Source: Clostridium sp. DSM 17811 (lineage in GTDB: Bacteria > Bacillota > Clostridia > Clostridiales > Clostridiaceae). Taken from it: 64,000 nt of DNA. Shown one piece after another: positions 35,342 to 44,010 of this stretch; the first letter of the stretch is position 1; each line of letters opens with the position of its first letter. The notes under the pieces were generated by a model, which saw only the letters and a program-made list of their open reading frames with translations, was not told the DNA's origin and did not search any database. The stretch is taken from the NCBI RefSeq assembly GCF_018861905.1, contig NZ_JAHLDU010000003.1, positions 62,001 to 126,000 of the forward strand, in the 5' to 3' direction. The position numbers and the translations under genes are program-made.

Positions 35342-36670
35342 ATGAGTAATAGTAGACTGGTAGCAGTTACAGTTATAGAAAAAGTATTAAATGACAATGC
35401 TTATTCGAATATTGTTTTAGGATTAGAACTTAATAAATCAGAGCTAAGCGATAAAGATAAAGCTCTAGTTACAGAAATAGTTTATGGAACGTTAAAATAT
35501 AAGTATACTATAGATAAAATATTGCAACACTTCGTTAAAAATGGTTTTGATAAGTTAGAAAGTTTTGTTTTAAATATATTAAGAATATCAGTTTATCAAA
35601 TTAGGTATTTAGATAAAGTTCCGAGTTTTGCAACTGTAAATGAGGCTGTAAATTTAACTAAGAAAAAGAGTAATATAGGAGCATCAAAGCTTGTTAATGG
35701 TGTACTTAGAAGTTACCTTAGGGAAACAGATGCAAAGTATTACAATGGAGAAAATGATATTGAAAGATTATGTTTTGAGTATTCATTTACGAGGGCGCTT
35801 GTTAAACTCTTTATAAAGCAATATGGACCTCAAAAGGCTGAAGAAATTCTTAAAGGTTTAAATTATAAGCCTGATGTTACAGTTAGAGTTAACACTTTAA
35901 AATTAACTTATAAAGAAATATGGGAAAAACTTATAGAAAATGGCTATAATATAGAAGAAGGTTATGCATCATCTGAAGCAATCCGAATTATTAAAGGAAA
36001 AAATATAGAGAATAACGTTTTATTTAACGAAGGTAATATAACGGTTCAAGATGAGAGTGCAATGCTTACAGCACCTTCTATGGATTTAAAACTAAATATG
36101 AAAGTTTTAGACCTTTGTAGTGCACCAGGTGGAAAAACAACACATATAGCAGAGCTTATGAAAAATACAGGTAAGGTTCTGGCGTTTGATGTGCATAAAA
36201 ACAAATTATCTTTAATCGAAGAAAACATAAAGCGAATAGGAATTACCAATACAACTTGTGAAGTTCAAGATGCTACTGTCTTTGACAAGGATTTATTTGA
36301 ATATGCGGATAGAGTACTTATAGATGTGCCATGTTCAGGGCTAGGAATCATTAGAAAAAAACCTGAAATAAAGTGGAGCAAAAATATAAAAGATATAAAT
36401 AATATAATAGAAATACAAAGACGTATAATGGATAATGCTTCAAAATACGTAAAAAAAGGAGGAGTACTTGTATATTCAACATGTACCCTAAACAAAGATG
36501 AAAATGAAGGTAATATTGATTGGTTTATAGAGTCACACTCAGAATTTAAGATAGAACCTGTATTTTTTGGTGAATTTGATAATATAAAATATAGTGACAA
36601 AGGTTATGCTACTATATTTCCAAATGAATACATGGATGGCTTTTTTATAACCAAACTTATAAAGTCATAG
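35342..36670 (+). CDS. rsmB: 16S rRNA (cytosine 967-C5)-methyltransferase
   Basis: 442 residues. The N-terminal NusB-like RNA-binding domain (1-~140) is followed by a Rossmann methyltransferase: SAM motif LDLCSAPGGKTTH, DVPCSGLG and the catalytic Cys in VYSTCTLNKDENE. Follows fmt with a short gap and AATTGAGGTAAGGG, as in many Firmicutes. Confidence 0.94.
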   Translation: MSNSRLVAVTVIEKVLNDNAYSNIVLGLELNKSELSDKDKALVTEIVYGTLKYKYTIDKILQHFVKNGFDKLESFVLNILRISVYQIRYLDKVPSFATVNEAVNLTKKKSNIGASKLVNGVLRSYLRETDAKYYNGENDIERLCFEYSFTRALVKLFIKQYGPQKAEEILKGLNYKPDVTVRVNTLKLTYKEIWEKLIENGYNIEEGYASSEAIRIIKGKNIENNVLFNEGNITVQDESAMLTAPSMDLKLNMKVLDLCSAPGGKTTHIAELMKNTGKVLAFDVHKNKLSLIEENIKRIGITNTTCEVQDATVFDKDLFEYADRVLIDVPCSGLGIIRKKPEIKWSKNIKDINNIIEIQRRIMDNASKYVKKGGVLVYSTCTLNKDENEGNIDWFIESHSEFKIEPVFFGEFDNIKYSDKGYATIFPNEYMDGFFITKLIKS

Positions 36671-36716
36671 TGGCCTTGTAAAACTCGTGAGTGTATAAAA
36701 TGATTGGGTGTGTAAA

Positions 36717-37754
36717 ATGATAAATATATTAGATATGGATTTAGAGGAACTAAAACAGTGGATGAAAAGCAATGGGGAAAGTAAATTTAGGGCTAAGCAA
36801 GTATTTGACTGGATTTATAAGGATATTTGTGAATTTGAAAATATGAATAATATACCACAGAGTGTAAGAGAGAAGTTGCAAACTAATTTTTATATAGGAA
36901 TACCTAGGCTTATAGAAGAATATACATCAAAACATAATGATACAAGAAAATACCTTTTTGAACTGGGTGATGGTAATTTAATTGAATGTGTTGTTATGAA
37001 ATATAAACATGGAAATTCTATATGTATATCTACTCAAGTAGGATGCAGAATGGGTTGTAAATTTTGCGCATCTACTATAGGTGGAATGATTAGGAATATA
37101 TCGCCGGGAGAAATGCTTGCTCAAATATTAAAAGCACAGCAGCTTATTAGTGAACGAATTTCTAATGTTGTACTAATGGGAAGTGGGGAACCATTTGATA
37201 ATTTTGACAATGTAATGAAATTTCTTGAAATAGTGAATTCTGAGAATGGACTAAATATTGGACAAAGGCATATAACTATATCTACATGTGGTATAGTTCC
37301 AAGAATCAAAGAGTTTGCGGATTTTAATATGCAAACTACACTTGCTATTTCGCTTCATGCGCCTAGTGATGAAATCAGAGTGAAGAGTATGCCAATTGCA
37401 AATAAGTATTCTATTGCAGAAATTATTGATGTTTCTAAGTATTATATAGATAAAACTAATAGGCGAATAACATTCGAATATGCTCTTGTTAAGGGTCTTA
37501 ATGATAGTAAGCAAGATGCAGAGAAACTAAGCGCTTTGTTAAAAGATATGTTATGCCATGTTAATTTAATCCCGGTTAATGAGATTAAAGAAAATGAACT
37601 AAAGAGATCTTCAAATGATGATGTGGCTGAATTTAAGAGGGTGCTTGAGGCTAATAATATTCAGACAACGATAAGACGAGAAATGGGGCTAGATATTAAT
37701 GCTGCATGTGGACAGCTTAGAAGAAGCCATATTAAAGGTGAAGAACTTAAATGA
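36717..37754 (+). CDS. rlmN: 23S rRNA/tRNA adenine C2-methyltransferase (radical SAM)
   Basis: 345 residues from the ATG behind GGGTG; the in-frame GTG at 36708 lies within that site. The radical SAM cluster motif is CRMGCKFC (C-x3-C-x2-C), and the resolving Cys near the end lies in NAACGQLR. It methylates C2 of A2503 in 23S rRNA and A37 in some tRNAs. A six-codon frame (36700-36720) ends over its ATG. Upstream of the prpC-prkC pair, as in other clostridia. Confidence 0.94.
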   Translation: MINILDMDLEELKQWMKSNGESKFRAKQVFDWIYKDICEFENMNNIPQSVREKLQTNFYIGIPRLIEEYTSKHNDTRKYLFELGDGNLIECVVMKYKHGNSICISTQVGCRMGCKFCASTIGGMIRNISPGEMLAQILKAQQLISERISNVVLMGSGEPFDNFDNVMKFLEIVNSENGLNIGQRHITISTCGIVPRIKEFADFNMQTTLAISLHAPSDEIRVKSMPIANKYSIAEIIDVSKYYIDKTNRRITFEYALVKGLNDSKQDAEKLSALLKDMLCHVNLIPVNEIKENELKRSSNDDVAEFKRVLEANNIQTTIRREMGLDINAACGQLRRSHIKGEELK

Positions 37755-37766
37755 GGGGGTTTAACA

Positions 37767-38513
37767 ATGCTTGGGGTTTTATCAGATGTTGGGAATGTTA
37801 GAAAAATAAATGAAGACTCTGTAGGTTATTTAGAAAGTAGTGATTACGATATTTATATTGTTGCGGATGGCATGGGAGGACACAATGCTGGAGAAGTAGC
37901 AAGTGATATAGCTATTAAGGTTATAATGGAATATATAAAGAATAATCACAAAGGGAAAGAACTTAAAAAAGTTCTTTCAGAAGGCATAAAAAGTGCAAAT
38001 AAGGAAATTTATGATATGGCTAGTCAAAACGATTCTCTTAAAGGGATGGGGACAACTATAACAATTTGTATTAGAAAACAGAATGAAATGGTTGTTGCAA
38101 ATGTAGGGGACAGTAGTTGTTATATTATAGATAGTAAAAGAAAATTAGTAAAAGTTACAAGAGACCATTCTCTAGTACAACAGCTGTTAGATAATGGAAC
38201 TATAACTGAAGAAAAGGCAAGAAATCATCCAAATAAAAATATTATTACAAGGGCACTTGGAACAAATGAGTTAGTAGAAGTTGATTTGTTTGACCTTGAT
38301 TTGACTAATGTAATCAAATGTATTTTATGTACTGATGGTCTTACTAATGATGTGACTTATTCTGAAATGTATGATATTATTGTTGAAAATGATAATGATA
38401 CAAGTTGCAAAATGTTAGTTGACCTAAGCAAATTTAATGGTGGACGCGATAACATATCTGTTATCGTATTTGAAGGAGAGTGCAGAGATGATAGGAACCA
38501 TATTAGGGAGTAG
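37767..38513 (+). CDS. prpC: PP2C-type serine/threonine phosphatase
   Basis: 248 residues. The metal-binding motifs of PPM phosphatases appear in order: INEDSVGYLE, VADGMGGHNAGEVAS, ATVGDSS-like VANVGDSSCYI, RDHSLVQQL and the final GGRDNISVIV. It reverses phosphorylation by PrkC, the gene of which starts inside its last 26 bases. Together they signal cell-wall status. Confidence 0.94.
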   Translation: MLGVLSDVGNVRKINEDSVGYLESSDYDIYIVADGMGGHNAGEVASDIAIKVIMEYIKNNHKGKELKKVLSEGIKSANKEIYDMASQNDSLKGMGTTITICIRKQNEMVVANVGDSSCYIIDSKRKLVKVTRDHSLVQQLLDNGTITEEKARNHPNKNIITRALGTNELVEVDLFDLDLTNVIKCILCTDGLTNDVTYSEMYDIIVENDNDTSCKMLVDLSKFNGGRDNISVIVFEGECRDDRNHIRE

Positions 38514-40440
38514 ATATGAACTCCTTGAAAAAATTGGAGAGGGTGGAATGGCAATAGTTTATAAAGCTAAGTGCCACTTACTCAATCGTTTTGTTGCTGT
38601 AAAAATACTAAAAGAAGAGTTCTCAAATAATATAGACTTCATGGAAAAATTTAAAAAAGAGGCGTTGTCTGTAGCTAGCCTTTCATCAAATAATATAGTT
38701 AATATTTACGATGTTGGAAGTGAAAGGGATATTAACTATATAGTAATGGAATATATAAAAGGAAAAACTCTGAAAGAAATTATAGTTGAAAATGGTAGCA
38801 TGAATACTGAGTTAGTATTAGACTATGGTATGCAAATAGCAAAAGCACTTGAGTGCGCTCATAAGAACAACATTATACATAGGGATATAAAACCTCATAA
38901 TATTCTGGTAACTGAAGATGGAACAGTTAAGGTTACAGATTTCGGTATAGCAAAAGCGGCTAGTTCCGTTACTATAACTAATACTAGCACTGTAATGGGA
39001 TCAGCACATTATTTTTCGCCAGAACAAGCTAAAGCAAGCTTTGTAGACTGTAGAACAGACATTTATTCCTTTGGAATAGTGCTTTATGAGATGGTTACAG
39101 GTAGAGTGCCTTATGATGCGGAAAGTCCAGTATCGGTAGCCTTAAAACATATACGAGAAAAAGTTGTTCCGCCTAAGGAAATAAATAACAAGGTTCCAGA
39201 AAATTTGAATAAATTAATATTAAAAGCTATAGAAAAGGAACCTATAAAGAGGTATCAAACTGCTAAAGAAATGTATTTGGATCTTCAGAGAATACAAAAT
39301 AATAGTGAGTATACTATTGCTAGTAATAGTATGGATAATGAGTACACAAGAGTTATGGCGCCTGTAAATATGGCTGACTATGAAAAAGAAGAGGATGTGG
39401 TTGAAAGTCCAGAGCCAATGGCCGAGAATAAAAATGAAAGCAAAAATAAAAATAAAAATAAAAAAAAGACAATAGTTGCTGCTTTAATAATTTTATTGAT
39501 TGTTATATGTAGTGCTGTAGGGTTCGTATATATAAAATCAATTGCTAACAATAATGCAACAGTTGAAGCTAAGATATTAGTCCCTAAAATAATAGGACTT
39601 GATAAGGCGGCTGCAGAAAAATTAGTAATAGCAAAAAAGTTAACTTTTGCAGTTTCTAAAGAGGTAACTAGTGATGAACCAAAAGGTGTTGTTACAGAAT
39701 GTTTTCCTGATGAGGGAACAGACGTAAAAGAAAATTCAGAAGTAAGAGTTTACGTGAGCAAAGGTCCAGATGGGTTCAAGATGATTTCGGTTATAGGAAT
39801 GGATAGACCTTCTGCAAAAGTTAGTATAGAAAATAACGGATTGGTACTTAGTAATGTTATAGAGGAGTCCAGTGATACCGTTGCTAGTGGTATTGTAATA
39901 AGGCAAGATCCTACTGAAGGTAGCTTAGTTCAAAAGGCTGATAAAGTAGATTTAGTAATAAGCACGGGACCAAAAGTTAAGGTTACACAGGTTCCAAGTT
40001 TACTTGGAAAAACGCTAGATCAAGCATCGACATTATTGCAAAATAGTAATTTGACATTAGGCGATAAAAAACAAATACCAACTACTGATAAATCTTTGGA
40101 TGGCAAAATTTCTAGTCAAAGTATTGATCCGAATACGAGTGTTACGCAGGGGAGTTCTGTATGGGTTGGTATTTATACTTATAAAGCACCTGAAAAACAG
40201 CAAGTTGATGTTCCGGAATTTAAGGGAAAAACTGTTAAAGATGCAAGGGATTTAGCTTCTCAAAACAATGTAAACATATCGGTATCGGGTAATGATGAAG
40301 ATATAATTCAAACGCAAGATAAGGATGCAGGAACTAAGGTAAGTGCTGGAGATACTATAACTTTAACATCTAAGGCAACGACTCAGGACCCAACTAAAAC
40401 TGATCCAACAACAAATAAAAATCCCAAAAATGGTCAGTAA
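38488..40440 (+). CDS. prkC: PASTA-domain serine/threonine kinase
   Basis: 650 residues from the ATG behind AAGGAGAG; a longer frame from 38437 lacks a site. Kinase domain (1-~270): Lys in AVKILKEEF, IIHRDIKPHN and TDFGIAK; a charged juxtamembrane linker; one membrane helix (TIVAALIILLIVICSAVGFV); then about four PASTA repeats outside the cell that bind muropeptides; and a Thr/Pro-rich end. PrkC controls growth, wall synthesis and exit from spore dormancy in bacilli. Overlaps prpC. Confidence 0.94.
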   Translation: MIGTILGSRYELLEKIGEGGMAIVYKAKCHLLNRFVAVKILKEEFSNNIDFMEKFKKEALSVASLSSNNIVNIYDVGSERDINYIVMEYIKGKTLKEIIVENGSMNTELVLDYGMQIAKALECAHKNNIIHRDIKPHNILVTEDGTVKVTDFGIAKAASSVTITNTSTVMGSAHYFSPEQAKASFVDCRTDIYSFGIVLYEMVTGRVPYDAESPVSVALKHIREKVVPPKEINNKVPENLNKLILKAIEKEPIKRYQTAKEMYLDLQRIQNNSEYTIASNSMDNEYTRVMAPVNMADYEKEEDVVESPEPMAENKNESKNKNKNKKKTIVAALIILLIVICSAVGFVYIKSIANNNATVEAKILVPKIIGLDKAAAEKLVIAKKLTFAVSKEVTSDEPKGVVTECFPDEGTDVKENSEVRVYVSKGPDGFKMISVIGMDRPSAKVSIENNGLVLSNVIEESSDTVASGIVIRQDPTEGSLVQKADKVDLVISTGPKVKVTQVPSLLGKTLDQASTLLQNSNLTLGDKKQIPTTDKSLDGKISSQSIDPNTSVTQGSSVWVGIYTYKAPEKQQVDVPEFKGKTVKDARDLASQNNVNISVSGNDEDIIQTQDKDAGTKVSAGDTITLTSKATTQDPTKTDPTTNKNPKNGQ

Positions 40441-40478
40441 AAATAAATATTAAATTAAAGGTAAATGGTGGAGGATAT

Positions 40479-41348
40479 ATGCAGGGAGTAATCACAAAAG
40501 GTATAGGTGGTTTATATTTTGTAAAAGTTAAAGATAGGGTAATAGAATGTAAGGCAAGAGGAAAGTTCAGGTACACTGGACTTTCTCCTGTTATTGGTGA
40601 TAAAGTAGAAATAATGCTAGAGACAGACGATACAAAGGGTGTAATTGAAAAGATTTTTACAAGAGAAACAGAGATGATACGCCCAGTAGTTGCTAATGTT
40701 ACTCAAGCATTTGTAGTTTTTGCATTTAAGAAACCTGATTTAAATATGGAACTTCTAAATAAATTTTTAGTGCTTTGCGAGCATTATAGACTAAAAATAG
40801 TTCTTTGCTTAAATAAGTTGGATTTAATTGAAAAAGTTGATGAGGACCTTATAAAAGAATTAGAAAGTGTTGGATGTGATATAGTATTTTTAAAAGCAAA
40901 AGAGGGAGAGGGCCTTGGCGAGCTAAGGGCGAAGATAAAAAATAATATATCTGTTTTTTGTGGACCGTCTGGAGTCGGAAAGTCAACTATACTTAACAGT
41001 ATACTTGGAAGAGAAGCCATGAAAACTGGAGACATAAGTAAAAAATCACAAAAAGGTAAGCACACCACACGTCATAGTGAGCTTATTGAGTATGAGGAAG
41101 GATTCTTATTAGATACTCCAGGGTTTTCATCATTAAGTTTAGATTTTATAGAGAAAGAACAATTACAGCATTGTTTTCCTGAATTTGAAAAATATAGATA
41201 TGAATGTAGGTTTTCTAATTGCATGCATTACAAGGAACCTAATTGTGGAGTTAAGGAAGCTGTAGAGGCTAATGAAGTTTACAGAGATAGATATAAATTT
41301 TATATAAAAACTTTAGAGGAAATTATTGCTAGGGGGAATAGAAAATGA
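40479..41348 (+). CDS. rsgA: Ribosome small-subunit biogenesis GTPase RsgA
   Basis: 289 residues. An OB-fold N-terminus (GIGGLYFVKVKDRVIECKARG), then a circularly permuted GTPase with NKLD, GPSGVGKST and DTPGFSS, and a zinc-binding end (C-x4-C...H-x5-C in ECRFSNCMHYKEPNCG). It checks maturation of the 30S subunit. The stop overlaps the rpe start (ATGA). Confidence 0.95.
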   Translation: MQGVITKGIGGLYFVKVKDRVIECKARGKFRYTGLSPVIGDKVEIMLETDDTKGVIEKIFTRETEMIRPVVANVTQAFVVFAFKKPDLNMELLNKFLVLCEHYRLKIVLCLNKLDLIEKVDEDLIKELESVGCDIVFLKAKEGEGLGELRAKIKNNISVFCGPSGVGKSTILNSILGREAMKTGDISKKSQKGKHTTRHSELIEYEEGFLLDTPGFSSLSLDFIEKEQLQHCFPEFEKYRYECRFSNCMHYKEPNCGVKEAVEANEVYRDRYKFYIKTLEEIIARGNRK

Positions 41349-41995
41349 TAAAAATAGCACCATCAATACTGTCAGCAGATTTTTCAAGGCTAGGGGAACA
41401 TATTAAGCAATTAGATGCATATGGTGCTGATATGATTCATATTGATGTAATGGATGGTATGTTTGTACCTAACATTTCTTTTGGTACTCCAATTATTAAG
41501 AGTATTAGAAAACTAACAAGGCTACCATTTGATGTACATCTTATGATAGAAGAACCATCTAGATATGTAGAAGAATTTGTACATGCGGGTGCTGATATCA
41601 TAACTGTTCATTATGAAACCGATAGGCATATTGATAGAACTATTAACTATATAAAAAGTTTTGGGGTTAAAGTAGGAGTTGCATTAAACCCTGCCACTCC
41701 TGTAGCTTTAATAAAGCATTTAATAAGTAATATTGATATGGTGCTTATTATGACAGTAAACCCGGGATTCGGAGGACAGAAATTTATTGAATACTGCTCG
41801 GATAAAGTTAAAGAAGTTAGAGAACTTTCAAATATTTATAATAAGGATATTATGATTCAAGTGGATGGTGGAATTGACGAATCTAATATTCATGGTGTTG
41901 TGAGTAGTGGTGCTAATGTAATTGTAGCTGGGTCGGCTGTATTTAAAAATGATGATATTGAAAAAAATATAAAAAAATTAAGAGCTGGAATTTAA
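41345..41995 (+). CDS. rpe: Ribulose-phosphate 3-epimerase
   Basis: 216 residues, TIM barrel. Signatures are IAPSILSADFSRLGEHI, HIDVMDGMFVPNISFG with the catalytic Asp, MTVNPGFGGQKF and VDGGID with the second Asp. It interconverts ribulose 5-phosphate and xylulose 5-phosphate. Overlaps rsgA by 4 bases, as in bacilli. Confidence 0.95.
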   Translation: MIKIAPSILSADFSRLGEHIKQLDAYGADMIHIDVMDGMFVPNISFGTPIIKSIRKLTRLPFDVHLMIEEPSRYVEEFVHAGADIITVHYETDRHIDRTINYIKSFGVKVGVALNPATPVALIKHLISNIDMVLIMTVNPGFGGQKFIEYCSDKVKEVRELSNIYNKDIMIQVDGGIDESNIHGVVSSGANVIVAGSAVFKNDDIEKNIKKLRAGI

Positions 41996-42036
41996 TGATT
42001 TTTATATGATTAACAGCTTCGAAGGTGATGATTGAC

Positions 42037-42672
42037 ATGAAAGTTATAATAATATCTGGAGGGGCGCCTCCCTCAAAGAAATTACTCACAAATGAAATGA
42101 CAAAGGACATATTTTTAATTGCAGCTGACAGTGGTGCTAATTGTTTATATCACTATAATATTAAGCCTGATTTACTTGTAGGAGATTTTGATAGCATAGA
42201 TAAAGAAATATTGGATTATTATAAAAAAAACAAATGTACCATAGATATTTATCCGACAGAAAAAGATTTTACTGATACTGAAATTGCAGTTAGGAAGGCT
42301 ATAGATATGAAGGCAAGTGAAATAGTGCTTTTAGGATGCACAGGCAGTAGAATTGATCACCTGCTTGGTAATATTGGGATGATTAAGATTTGCTTAGAAA
42401 ACAATGTTAAAGCAAGCATTAAGGATGATAATAATATTATTACGTTAGTTAATGATTCAACACTATTAAATGGCATCGTAGGTAAGATATTTTCAGTACA
42501 ATCTTATGGTGATGAAATAATCGGATTAACGATTGAAGGAGCGAAGTATCCTTTATATAATTACAATTTAAAAATTGGGGAAAGTATAAGTATTTCAAAT
42601 GAGTTTGCATGTCCTCAAGTTAAACTAAAATTTAAAGCTGGAACACTGATGATAATATTATCAAAAGATTAA
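42037..42672 (+). CDS. thiN: Thiamine pyrophosphokinase
   Basis: 211 residues from the third possible start (after GTG and ATG at 42025 and 42028), giving the usual MKVIIISGG N-terminus about 9 bases from AAGGTG. Motifs ADSGANCL, LLVGDFDSID, EKDFTDTEIAV and GCTGSRIDHLLGN bind ATP and thiamine. It makes thiamine diphosphate. The order rpe-thiN-spoVM-rpmB is the same as in Bacillus subtilis (yloS-spoVM-rpmB). Confidence 0.9.
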   Translation: MKVIIISGGAPPSKKLLTNEMTKDIFLIAADSGANCLYHYNIKPDLLVGDFDSIDKEILDYYKKNKCTIDIYPTEKDFTDTEIAVRKAIDMKASEIVLLGCTGSRIDHLLGNIGMIKICLENNVKASIKDDNNIITLVNDSTLLNGIVGKIFSVQSYGDEIIGLTIEGAKYPLYNYNLKIGESISISNEFACPQVKLKFKAGTLMIILSKD

Positions 42673-42679
42673 TATTTAT

Positions 42680-42730
42680 ATAAAAAACTATTTTTTTATT
42701 GATTACTTCAATAAAAAAATAGTTTTTTAT
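42680..42730 (+). terminator. Intrinsic terminator after thiN
   Basis: A 21-base arm (42680-42700) pairs with 42710-42730; very AT-rich, with T run. Confidence 0.7.
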
Positions 42731-42795
42731 TTTGTAAACATTATTAAAAGTAAATCATATAATACTATTGGAATACTTTGAGAGGGGAATAACTT

Positions 42796-42966
42796 ATGAA
42801 AAGGTGGTTTAGGTGTTTACAAAGACAACTTGGAGTAATCATAACATGTTTAGGAATAGGAATCATAACAGTAGTAATAGTTCCATTTTGGTGGTGGATA
42901 ATCGTTGTGGGAGGAGGAATTGTTTATTTTGGTTTTAGTATAATGAATCATAACGATCATTGTTAG
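42796..42966 (+). CDS. 56-residue membrane microprotein upstream of spoVM
   Basis: Too short for most gene callers. ATG behind GAGAGGGGAATAAC; the protein has a basic Cys-containing head (MKRWFRCLQRQ), two hydrophobic stretches around a Trp-rich turn (VVIVPFWWWIIVVGGG) and a His-rich end (MNHNDHC). Real coding is supported by the ribosome site, the membrane pattern and the isolated position after a terminator. Function unknown; a sporulation role is a guess from the neighbour spoVM. Confidence 0.6.
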   Translation: MKRWFRCLQRQLGVIITCLGIGIITVVIVPFWWWIIVVGGGIVYFGFSIMNHNDHC

Positions 42967-43079
42967 GATATGTAGAATATATGGGAAGTATTTCAATAAA
43001 TTAATAAAGTTTAGTGATTTTTAGTTTTTAAAAGATTATAATTAAATATTTATATATATTATGTTTGGGAGGTAAGGAA

Positions 43080-43148
43080 ATGAGAATTGTGGCTATTAAA
43101 TTACCGAAATTTATGTCCCGAATAATCAGATTTTTTTTAAAAAAATAA
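43080..43148 (+). CDS. spoVM: Stage V sporulation protein M (22 residues)
   Basis: A 22-codon gene behind GGGAGGTAAGGA. The N-terminal MRIVAIKLPKF matches the amphipathic helix of SpoVM, including Pro9, and the C-terminus is basic (RFFLKK). SpoVM recognises the convex forespore membrane and anchors SpoIVA for coat assembly. The location between thiN and rpmB is the same as in Bacillus subtilis, which makes the call firm despite the size. It is slightly shorter than the 26-residue Bacillus protein. Confidence 0.85.
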   Translation: MRIVAIKLPKFMSRIIRFFLKK

Positions 43149-43195
43149 CATAGAAGAGTAAAAATGCAAGGTTATAGTTGTATTTAAATAAAAAA

Positions 43196-43250
43196 ATGCA
43201 ACTTTAAAGTTGCATTGAAATAAAAAATGCAGCTAAAAAGCTGCATTTTC
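43196..43250. terminator. Tandem hairpins between spoVM and rpmB
   Basis: Two perfect hairpins in a row: atgcaacttt / aaagttgcat (43196-43215) and aaaatgcagct / agctgcatttt (43224-43249). They serve spoVM (plus) and rpmB (minus). Confidence 0.8.
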
Positions 43251-43259
43251 ATTTTTAAA

Positions 43260-43451
43260 TTATATAGCACGTTGTACTTTACCTGAACGAAGACATCTAG
43301 TACATACATGTATAGACTTAGGCGTTCCGCTAACTATAGCTTTAACTTTTTGAATATTTGGAGCCCATTTTCTTTTTGATTCACGGTGTGAGTGACTATA
43401 TTGGCTACCTGAAACAACACCTTTATCGCATATTTCGCATTTTCTTGACAA
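43260..43451 (-). CDS. rpmB: Ribosomal protein L28
   Basis: 63 residues from a TTG start 6 bases after AGGAGGTG; a GTG three codons earlier would overlap the site. The sequence SRKCEICDKGVVSGSQYSHS and the second Cys pair VCTRCLRSGKV are typical of the zinc-binding form of L28. In this window it is on the minus strand while spoVM is on the plus strand, as in Bacillus subtilis. Confidence 0.95.
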   Translation of the reverse strand: MSRKCEICDKGVVSGSQYSHSHRESKRKWAPNIQKVKAIVSGTPKSIHVCTRCLRSGKVQRAI

Positions 43452-43508
43452 TGAAAACACCTCCTTAAGACTATGAAGAAAAAATTCTTCTCAATTGAAA
43501 CACGCATT

Positions 43509-43538
43509 ATTGTAACATAGATACTACTACTCTTGCAA
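43509..43538 (-). promoter_or_regulatory. Promoter of rpmB
   Basis: On the minus strand TTGCAA, 18-base spacer, TACAAT. Confidence 0.6.
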
Positions 43539-43544
43539 GTTAAA

Positions 43545-43580
43545 AATTCTATAATTACTAATGATAATAATTATAGAATT
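43545..43580. repeat. Inverted repeat between divergent rpmB and asp23 genes
   Basis: A perfect 13-bp repeat (aattctataatta, 43545-43557, with taattatagaatt, 43568-43580). It sits upstream of both divergent promoters, so it is not a terminator; a regulator site is possible. Confidence 0.55.
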
Positions 43581-43583
43581 ATT

Positions 43584-43613
43584 TTGTTGAATAAATTAGT
43601 GATATAATATAAT
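43584..43613 (+). promoter_or_regulatory. Promoter of the asp23-fakA-like unit
   Basis: TTGTTG, 18-base spacer, TATAAT; the TATAAT box is repeated three times in overlap between 43603 and 43618. Confidence 0.5.
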
Positions 43614-43646
43614 ATAATCTATATAGCTTTATAAGGAGGAATTACA

Positions 43647-43997
43647 ATGATAGGTAACATTACAAACGAGAATGGTATTATATATTATTCAGAGGAAGCG
43701 TTAGCTAACATAGTTGGCATTTCTACAACGGAGTGTTATGGAGTTGTGGGCATGGCTCTTAAAAATGCCAAGGATGGATTTTGGCAATTAATTAAAAGTG
43801 ATGGTTTAAATAAAGGAGTTAAAATTAATTCTAAAGAAAATAAACTATTTATCGAATTATATATAATTGTTGAATATGGAACAAAAATTTCAATAATAGC
43901 AAATAATATAATTCAAAAAATAAGATATAACGTTGAAAATTATACAGGACTAAAAGTTGCAGAAATAACTGTAAACGTACAAGGTGTAAGGGTTTAA
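43647..43997 (+). CDS. Asp23/Gls24-family protein (YloU-like)
   Basis: 116 residues. The layout GNITNENGIIYYSEEALANI, then GVVGMALKN and VNVQGVRV at the end, is typical of the family. Its members are membrane-surface or cytosolic stress-related proteins; in this conserved place beside the DAK2 gene (yloU-yloV in Bacillus) it may assist fatty acid kinase or wall stress responses. AAGGAGG precedes the ATG. Confidence 0.88.
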   Translation: MIGNITNENGIIYYSEEALANIVGISTTECYGVVGMALKNAKDGFWQLIKSDGLNKGVKINSKENKLFIELYIIVEYGTKISIIANNIIQKIRYNVENYTGLKVAEITVNVQGVRV

Positions 43998-44010
43998 GGG
44001 GGCAAAGAAA

